Assembly: GCA_017613485.1 (NCBI GenBank)
Contig: JAGADS010000059.1
Location: 1-9,243 of the forward strand
Length of the DNA stretch: 9,243 nt
DNA from: Treponema sp.
Lineage (GTDB): Bacteria; Spirochaetota; Spirochaetia; Treponematales; Treponemataceae
Direction: 5' to 3'
The notes below the pieces were generated by a model. The model was not told where the DNA came from. It was given only the letters and a program-made list of their open reading frames with translations, and did not search any database. The first letter of the stretch is position 1. Every line of letters starts with the position of its first letter. The translations under genes were made by a program, and so were the position numbers. Positions 1-4,894 of the stretch are shown here, in pieces.

Positions 1-1494
1 ACTCCTTCTGGAACAGTTCACATCGGAAACTTCCGTGAGATCATCACAGTGGATCTTATTGTCCGTGCCCTGCGTGACCGTGGCAAGGATGTCCGCTTTA
101 TTTATTCATGGGATGACTACGACGTTTTCCGCAAGGTCCCGGGCAACATGCCTAAACCAGAGGAACTGGAGAAATACCTTCGCTATCCTATCACAATGGT
201 ACCGGATACATTTGAGCGTGACGAGAACTATGCACGCCACCATGAGGTTGACATTGAGTCTCAGCTTCCACGTGTGGGCATTCATCCTGAATTCCTATAT
301 CAGGCAAGCCGTTACCGCGCACACCGTTATGCAGAGGGAATGAAAAAGGCCCTCCAGAACCGTGACCTTATCAAATGGTGTCTTAACAATTACCGTGACG
401 ATGAGCACAAGATGAAGGACTCTGATGTCTACTGGCCTATCTCTGCATTCTGCTGTAAGTGCAACAAGGATACAACTGAGATTCTGGATTACGACGGGGA
501 ATATGGCGTAACATATAAATGCACAAGCTGCGGACACGAGGAAAAAGGTGACCTCCGCACAAGCTCTGAATTCAAGCTGGGCTGGCGTGTTGACTGGCCT
601 ATGAGATGGAACGAGGAGAAGGTTGTGTTTGAGCCGGGTGGAAAAGACCACATCTCTCCCGGTGGAAGCTATGACACTGCAAAGCTCGTAAGCAAGAAGG
701 TTTACGGATGGGATGCACCTGTCACAATGAAATATGACTTTGTAAGGCTCAAGGGCGTTCCTGGAAAAATGTCATCTTCAAAGGGTGCCGTCATTTCTCT
801 TGTTGATGCGCTTGAGGTTTACCAGCCGGAAGTCCTCCGCTATATTTTTGCAGTTAACAAGGTTGACCATGAATTTGCAATCAGCTTTGACCTTGATGTA
901 ATCACCATGTACGAGGCATACGACCGCACAGAGCGCATTGCATGGGGTGTGGACAAGGCAAAGAACGAGAATCTTGAGAGAATTGAAAAGCGTGTCTACG
1001 AATTAAGCCAGATTGACGGTGTTCCTTCTGTAATGCCGTATCAGGTTCCATTCAGGCAGCTTACAACTCTGCTCCAGACATATTCAGGTGACATCGATAA
1101 AGTACTTTCAACACTCAAGGACCTTAAGCCAGAGCAGGTTGAAACCTTGAAGAGACGCTGTGTATGCGCATGGTACTGGGTAAATGAATGTGCCCCGGAT
1201 GACTTTAAGTTCGCACTCCGCACTGACGGTTCAAAGGAAGAAGGCCTGACAGAAGTTGACGTTCAGATGATCAAGGCAATCGTCTCAGATGTTCTTCCAA
1301 AACTTGACGAGCTTGATGAGCGTGGAGTCCAGCAGGCAATTTACGATGTAGCCACAAACGCAGGTCAGGAAAGCAAGGCTTTGTTCAAGACTGTATACCG
1401 TGTGCTTATCGGAAAAGAACAGGGTCCGCGTCTTGGAAGCTTCTTTAAGATAATCGGACGTGAAGACCTGGAAAAGATTCTGGGCAATTACTAG
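1..1494 (+). CDS. lysS: Lysine--tRNA ligase, class I (5' end outside window)
   Basis: This enzyme charges tRNA-Lys with lysine in the cytoplasm. The reading frame is open from base 1, so the start lies upstream; 497 residues are visible and probably about 30 N-terminal residues are missing. Class I features are plain: a HIGH-type motif HIGN at visible residues 7-10 (bases 19-30), the SWDDYD and RKVP segment near residues 35-45, and a KMSSSK loop at residues 256-261 (bases 766-783). Class II LysRS has neither signature. A zinc-ribbon-like insertion shows Cys at 151, 152 and 154 (bases 451-462) and CTSC at 174-177 (bases 520-531). The C-terminal helical part, expected to read the anticodon, runs to the stop TAG. 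Class I LysRS is known from archaea, spirochaetes and some alphaproteobacteria, so this gene is the best taxonomic clue here. A GTG at base 49 is an internal Val codon, not the start. No terminator follows the stop. Confidence 0.97.
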   Translation, partial: TPSGTVHIGNFREIITVDLIVRALRDRGKDVRFIYSWDDYDVFRKVPGNMPKPEELEKYLRYPITMVPDTFERDENYARHHEVDIESQLPRVGIHPEFLYQASRYRAHRYAEGMKKALQNRDLIKWCLNNYRDDEHKMKDSDVYWPISAFCCKCNKDTTEILDYDGEYGVTYKCTSCGHEEKGDLRTSSEFKLGWRVDWPMRWNEEKVVFEPGGKDHISPGGSYDTAKLVSKKVYGWDAPVTMKYDFVRLKGVPGKMSSSKGAVISLVDALEVYQPEVLRYIFAVNKVDHEFAISFDLDVITMYEAYDRTERIAWGVDKAKNENLERIEKRVYELSQIDGVPSVMPYQVPFRQLTTLLQTYSGDIDKVLSTLKDLKPEQVETLKRRCVCAWYWVNECAPDDFKFALRTDGSKEEGLTEVDVQMIKAIVSDVLPKLDELDERGVQQAIYDVATNAGQESKALFKTVYRVLIGKEQGPRLGSFFKIIGREDLEKILGNY

Positions 1495-1540
1495 GATAAG
1501 TCTGTCTAAAAAGTATGATTTGTCATGGTATTTACAATAG

Positions 1541-1563
1541 ATTGCCGGATCCAGTCCGGCAAT
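1541..1563. repeat. Perfect palindromic element with 9-bp arms
   Basis: The arms ATTGCCGGA (1541-1549) and TCCGGCAAT (1555-1563) are exact reverse complements around a 5-base loop. A further inverted pair, TGTCAT at 1521-1526 and ATGACA at 1562-1567, lies around and partly overlapping it. No T-run follows on either strand, so it is not a typical intrinsic terminator. The form resembles dispersed REP-like intergenic palindromes; dispersal cannot be shown from one copy. It sits between lysS and the DUF218 gene and could act as an mRNA hairpin. Confidence 0.7.
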
Positions 1564-1590
1564 GACAATACGAAAAAAGGTTCTAATATC

Positions 1591-2283
1591 ATGAAGAAAA
1601 ACAAAAAACCTAAATCCAGATTCAGGAAGTTTATAGGCAGGCTCTTTTTGCTTTGTTTTCTATTTTTTCTTTTCTGTGTAATTGTAAATATTTACGAGGT
1701 CCAGTCAACAAAGGAATTCATATATTCAAATGCCGCTGATGTTCCCTCAAAATATACGGTGCTGATTCCGGGTGCAAAGGTCTACACATCCTCTGTCTCT
1801 CATGTTGTAAACGACCGCATAAACGCTGCCGTAAGCCTTGTTGAGAGCGGGAAATGCCAGGTTTACCTTGTGAGCGGTGATCATGGCACAACGGGCTACG
1901 ATGAGGTAAACGTAATCAAAAACTACATGATCAAGAATTATGGTGCCGAAGAATCAAATATATTTCTTGACCATGCAGGCTTTTCCACCTACGAGTCAAT
2001 ATACCGTGCAAGGGACATTTTCTGCGTCAATGATGTCGTGATAGTGACCCAGAAGAAATTTGCCCCGCGTGCTGCCTATATTGCAAGAAAGCTGGGTCTT
2101 GACGCTGTGGTTTACGAGGCACCTGAGATCTACCCATTTGCAAGAAAGACAAAGTTCTCATGGGCAATCAGGGAATTCCTTGCAAGGGTAAAGGCTTTCT
2201 TTGACGTGACATTCCATGCAAAGCCGAAATACCTTGGAGAACAGATTCCGATAACAGGCGACCCTTCGCTCAGCTGGGACTGA
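1591..2283 (+). CDS. SanA/YdcF-type DUF218 membrane protein
   Basis: This is a 230-residue single-pass inner-membrane protein with its main domain predicted outside the cytoplasm. A Lys/Arg-rich N-terminus (1-13) is followed by a strongly hydrophobic segment at 17-35, then a DUF218 domain from about 54 to 205. SanA-like marks are LIPGAKV (58-64), SGDHG (95-99), DHAGFSTYES (127-136), VTQ (152-154) and the closing KPKYLGE (211-217). In enterobacteria SanA is linked to envelope barrier function at high temperature and vancomycin exclusion; the chemical activity is not well settled. The His expected after VTQ (TQxxH) is replaced, the stretch here being TQKKFAPRA. The ATG at 1591 is chosen because an A-rich AAGG stretch (1573-1580) lies 10 bases upstream and the protein begins with a natural membrane anchor; an in-frame ATG at 1525 would translate through the palindrome and has no ribosome binding site. 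It lies 96 bases after lysS and may be co-transcribed with it. Confidence 0.88.
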   Translation: MKKNKKPKSRFRKFIGRLFLLCFLFFLFCVIVNIYEVQSTKEFIYSNAADVPSKYTVLIPGAKVYTSSVSHVVNDRINAAVSLVESGKCQVYLVSGDHGTTGYDEVNVIKNYMIKNYGAEESNIFLDHAGFSTYESIYRARDIFCVNDVVIVTQKKFAPRAAYIARKLGLDAVVYEAPEIYPFARKTKFSWAIREFLARVKAFFDVTFHAKPKYLGEQIPITGDPSLSWD

Positions 2284-2287
2284 TTTT

Positions 2288-2364
2288 AATGCGTAATTCG
2301 TAATGCGTAATTCGTAATGCGTAATTCTCAATTCTCAATTCTCAGTTTTAAGTTTTCAGTTTTC
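2288..2364. repeat. Array of 11 consecutive heptamers in three families
   Basis: These 77 bases divide exactly into eleven 7-bp units with no slip in register. Units 1-5 alternate AATGCGT and AATTCGT (2288-2322), units 6-8 are AATTCTC (2323-2343), unit 9 is AGTTTTA, and units 10-11 are AGTTTTC (2344-2364). It starts five bases after the DUF218 stop and ends 15 bases before a predicted -35 box. It resembles the short heptanucleotide tandem repeats described in cyanobacterial intergenic DNA. No protein or stable hairpin is evident. Confidence 0.93.
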
Positions 2365-2379
2365 AATAATATTTCCCTC

Positions 2380-2408
2380 TTGATGAAAAATTACTTGGAT
2401 TGTATACT
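2380..2408 (+). promoter_or_regulatory. Predicted sigma70-like promoter for the small-protein/secreted-protein pair
   Basis: TTGATG (2380-2385) and TATACT (2403-2408) are separated by exactly 17 bases, each close to the -35 and -10 consensus. Transcription would begin near 2415, giving a leader of only about 12 bases with the ribosome binding site almost at the 5' end. This short leader is the one weak point. The AT-rich heptamer array lies just upstream. Confidence 0.6.
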
Positions 2409-2415
2409 TTTTGGT

Positions 2416-2420
2416 GGAGG
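2416..2420 (+). promoter_or_regulatory. Ribosome binding site fixing the start at 2427
   Basis: GGAGG lies 6 bases before the ATG at 2427. It decides this start over an in-frame TTG at 2400, which falls on the -10 region of the promoter and has no such site. Confidence 0.8.
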
Positions 2421-2426
2421 AATCAA

Positions 2427-2657
2427 ATGGAAAAATCTTCTTGGGATCATTATGTCGGAATGAATCAGGCTTATAACTCTTTTTTTGATAACTGGCAGGG
2501 TATCATGGGCATGCTTCCTTCGCAGACCAATAATGAAATAAACATGGCATTAAGTCTTTTGGACAGCTGCCTGGACATTGTTAAGGCCAACGTAAAGATG
2601 GGGGATGCTGATAAAGGCTCTGATACTCCTTCCTTTGAAGTATTCGGGGGAAAATAA
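2427..2657 (+). CDS. Small protein of unknown function, 76 residues
   Basis: I do not recognise the family. It is a soluble 76-residue protein with no signal peptide or membrane segment. Residues about 5-60 look mostly helical, with aromatic residues near the N-terminus (W6, Y9, and the pair SFFDNW) and a hydrophobic helix around MALSLLDSCLDIVKANV; the last 15 residues are Gly/Ser/Asp-rich and probably flexible. It is very likely real because a good promoter and a GGAGG site precede it, and because its stop codon overlaps the next start in a TAATG junction (2655-2659). That coupling suggests a role linked to the secreted protein that follows, but one acts in the cytoplasm and the other outside it, so a direct contact is not obvious. 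Confidence 0.8.
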   Translation: MEKSSWDHYVGMNQAYNSFFDNWQGIMGMLPSQTNNEINMALSLLDSCLDIVKANVKMGDADKGSDTPSFEVFGGK

Positions 2658-3253
2658 TGCATTCCAGCCCGAAAGGTCTTTTCTGTTTTCTATTTTTGAT
2701 TTTTATTTCATCTCTTTCTTTTGCACAAGGCAAGGATAAATCAACATTTTTATTCGACGGGTTTGAGGACGGACTCTTTTGGAAAACCGCTGCTGATTCA
2801 AGCTTGGACTGGAATTCGGCAAACATGGCTCTTGACTGTTCAATCAGTTCAGAATGGTGTACTCAAGGGAAAAAATGTGCTGAATTCTCCTTTGGACCGA
2901 TGAATAAAATCCATCAGGCTTCTTTTGTATGCACGGAGCTTTTTGAGCCTGACTGGGGAAAATACAGTGAGATACTGATTGATTTTTATAATCCAACAGA
3001 ACAGAACATAAGCGTTAACATTGCATTTATGGACAAGGAAACCTGGAACTGGACTGTATGCAAATCCGCCTTACTTGAGCCAGGAGAACACAAAGACGTA
3101 AGCTTTTCACTTACAGAAAATCTCCGCGACAAAAAAAATGTACAGAAAGATCCAGTTCAAAAAGGGAATGAACTCTACTGTGCTGTAATTCAGGTTATAG
3201 GAAACAATAAAGGCGGAACACTGTACATTGACAATTTCCGCCTTGTAAAATGA
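2657..3253 (+). CDS. Secreted protein with carbohydrate-binding-like beta-sandwich
   Basis: This 198-residue protein carries a clear Sec signal peptide: hydrophobic core at residues 8-20 and likely cleavage after SFA (residue 23). The mature part begins near an acidic/aromatic patch, DGFEDGLFW (about 34-42), and ends with YIDNFRLVK. That start and end pattern is common to galactose-binding-like jelly-roll modules such as CBM11 and related sugar-binding domains, so extracytoplasmic glycan binding is a reasonable but unproven guess. No catalytic domain is attached, the whole mature protein being one module of about 175 residues. It has no lipobox, so it should be free in the periplasm or exported rather than a lipoprotein. 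Several Cys are present in the mature part, which could form disulphides. The ATG shares one base with the upstream stop (TAATG), with a G-run at 2646-2650 as ribosome binding site. Its stop faces the leftward operon across 14 bases. Confidence 0.82.
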   Translation: MHSSPKGLFCFLFLIFISSLSFAQGKDKSTFLFDGFEDGLFWKTAADSSLDWNSANMALDCSISSEWCTQGKKCAEFSFGPMNKIHQASFVCTELFEPDWGKYSEILIDFYNPTEQNISVNIAFMDKETWNWTVCKSALLEPGEHKDVSFSLTENLRDKKNVQKDPVQKGNELYCAVIQVIGNNKGGTLYIDNFRLVK

Positions 3254-3267
3254 TTAGCCGTAACGGT

Positions 3268-3492
3268 CTATTCAATTTTCATTTCGTTAAGGATATCCCT
3301 AAGCTTTTTTAATTCCTCGGCTGTAAGGGTAATTCCCTTTCCCATCTTTTTACCGTCAGGTGCCCATGAGCGTATGTCGTACTTTGCAGGCCTCTCGCTC
3401 CATGAAACAAGCTTAAGCTCTGTCTTCCATCCGCCTTTTGTCTCTGACAAAGTACCAAATGTTTCCTTTACCTCATATTTTATCTCATCCAT
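3268..3492 (-). CDS. PC4/YdbC-type single-stranded nucleic-acid-binding protein
   Basis: The 74-residue protein matches the bacterial YdbC group of the PC4 (p15) fold from memory: an N-terminal strand region, then GTLSETKGGWKTELKLVSW, KYDIRSW, and GKKMGKGITLT, closing with a helix (AEELKKLRDILNEM). Members bind single-stranded DNA or RNA as dimers and act in the cytoplasm; the precise bacterial role is unclear. Length is normal for the family, so it is complete. It is the last gene of the leftward block, 22 bases after the barrel protein gene, with a strong GGAGGT site. It may be co-transcribed with the envelope genes or have its own weak promoter inside the upstream gene; none is evident in the 22-base gap. 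Function does not obviously match the envelope genes, so it may be only a passenger in the operon. Confidence 0.9.
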   Translation of the reverse strand: MDEIKYEVKETFGTLSETKGGWKTELKLVSWSERPAKYDIRSWAPDGKKMGKGITLTAEELKKLRDILNEMKIE

Positions 3493-3500
3493 AATTTTTT

Positions 3501-3506
3501 ACCTCC
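3501..3506 (-). promoter_or_regulatory. Strong ribosome binding site of the PC4-like gene
   Basis: On the minus strand this reads GGAGGT, 8 bases before the ATG at 3492. It is the most complete Shine-Dalgarno match among the leftward genes and suggests that this small protein is translated independently of the gene before it. Confidence 0.75.
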
Positions 3507-3514
3507 AAATATTT

Positions 3515-4894
3515 TTAGAACTGCCATCCTACGCTGACAGAAGGAATCACCGTTCCAAGAAGCATGTCTGTCGTACCCTTTTCAGGATCCACTAACGGAA
3601 CATATCCCATGATAAAATCAGCACATGTTTCAATATAAAGCCTTTTCGTTATGTAAACCTGAAGTGCAGCCCCCGCATCAACTGACCAGTTAATTGAATT
3701 GAGCGGCTCAGATTTAATTCCATGCTCAAAATGAAGTGTCATCTGGTTGAACATCATTGCACCGCCACCAATATGCCCCTCTAATGTCAGACGATGAGAA
3801 GAACGTCCGGTTTTCTTATTCTTGAAATATATTGGCTTCTGATATACAAAGTTAAGCTCAGTAGCAAAAAAGTTTCCGTCAATAGAATAAGTCGCATCTG
3901 TTCCGCTTCCGATATAACGTGTTCCGTAAATTGAAAGACCCACACCAAGATAACCCCATATCTGCTTGAAGGGAATAAACGTTGCCCTTCCTACAAGACT
4001 TATAGGCCACAAGCGGGTATCCATATATTTTTTAACAGTGTCATCAAAAATAATTATAGGACACATATATCCGCCTGAAACATCAAAGTCAATCAGCTTT
4101 TTGAACTTAATCGTAATCACTGAGTTTTTGTCTGGAATAGAATGAAGTCCAGATGCATCTGTTGCGGCAAACTGATAGACACCTACTGCCATGGTACGCT
4201 CGTCAAAATGTACCTCAACTTCACTATGGTCATCCTTAAGACTTATGATGTCCTGGGCATGAAGCACACGCTTGTCACTTGTCAGAGTATAATCAGTGTA
4301 TACAAGCTGCCCCTCATCGGTTTTCACATTCAGGAAGTTTTTACCAGTGGCCCTGATGATACCGTTATTGTCACCATCGTCAAGATAAATAGTGTCTCCA
4401 GAGTTCAGCGGATAGGTTGCCTTTTTTACTTCCGGAAGAAATGCCTCCAAAATCACAAAATCCTCTTCATGTGTGTAATCTTCCTCAAGCATTCCAAGAA
4501 CATTGTAAACATGGATTATAAGATGATAGTTTCCTGCGGGAAGTATCGGATCAAGGTAAATCGTACAGTCTTCGGTTTCCTCTTCATTTGTCACATGACG
4601 GTATATTTCCTTGTATGTATATTTCCCATTTGCTCCAGGTGTATCTGACTTGCTTTGAATTATAACTTCATATTTAAGGACTTCACCAGCATCTTCCCAA
4701 CTGATTGGCTGAACAATGACATTCTTCTCCGCAATCTCCTGCTCCATCTTTAACCTAAGTTCAAGTGCAGAATCAATCGGTGTCTCTTCAAGTGAATCCG
4801 CTTCAAGCTCGACAGGATCAGCTTCCTGTGCCATGACAGGGAAAATGATGGCAGACAAAAATACTGATATCATAAATAGCTTTTTAATTACCAT
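3515..4894 (-). CDS. Exported protein with Ig/Fn3-like domains and C-terminal outer-membrane beta-barrel
   Basis: This 459-residue protein has a Sec signal peptide (KK at 4-5, hydrophobic 6-21, cleavage after PVMA at 22). An acidic, helical linker (23-57) follows. Residues about 58-150 form an Fn3-like module (ISWEDAG, KYEVII, AGNYHLIIHVYN) much like the repeats of the upstream FecR protein. Residues 153-265 look like a second beta-sandwich, possibly IPT/TIG-like (NSGDTIYL, IIRATGKNF). From about 268 to 459 alternating aromatic/polar strands and turns run to a terminal SVSVGWQF, a beta-barrel ending with the C-terminal Phe typical of outer-membrane proteins. Location is therefore predicted as outer membrane with a periplasmic N-terminal part. 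The ATG at 4894 is chosen because the signal peptide starts there and an AGGT site lies upstream; a start at 4924 would add ten residues in front of the signal peptide. It overlaps the upstream gene by 11 bases, implying coupled translation. Family not firmly recognised; a treponemal fibronectin-binding homologue is possible. Confidence 0.8.
   Translation of the reverse strand: MVIKKLFMISVFLSAIIFPVMAQEADPVELEADSLEETPIDSALELRLKMEQEIAEKNVIVQPISWEDAGEVLKYEVIIQSKSDTPGANGKYTYKEIYRHVTNEEETEDCTIYLDPILPAGNYHLIIHVYNVLGMLEEDYTHEEDFVILEAFLPEVKKATYPLNSGDTIYLDDGDNNGIIRATGKNFLNVKTDEGQLVYTDYTLTSDKRVLHAQDIISLKDDHSEVEVHFDERTMAVGVYQFAATDASGLHSIPDKNSVITIKFKKLIDFDVSGGYMCPIIIFDDTVKKYMDTRLWPISLVGRATFIPFKQIWGYLGVGLSIYGTRYIGSGTDATYSIDGNFFATELNFVYQKPIYFKNKKTGRSSHRLTLEGHIGGGAMMFNQMTLHFEHGIKSEPLNSINWSVDAGAALQVYITKRLYIETCADFIMGYVPLVDPEKGTTDMLLGTVIPSVSVGWQF

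Noticed and set aside
1533..1538. TACAAT as a -10 box for the DUF218 gene
   Set aside because: No acceptable -35 hexamer lies 15-19 bases upstream.
1525..1590. Upstream in-frame ATG for the DUF218 gene
   Set aside because: It has no ribosome binding site, would translate through the palindrome, and would put 22 residues before a natural Lys-rich membrane anchor.
2288..2364. Repeat array as a CRISPR
   Set aside because: Units are 7 bases, directly adjacent, without spacers, and no cas gene is nearby.
3287..3310. Weak inverted repeat (TTAAGG / CCCTAA) followed by six Ts, a possible rightward terminator
   Set aside because: The stem has a mismatch and only five pairs, and it lies inside the PC4-like coding sequence, so it is too weak to call.
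4142..4648. Rightward open frame of 168 codons opposite the barrel protein gene
   Set aside because: No ribosome binding site or recognisable protein; it is the antisense of a well-supported coding sequence.
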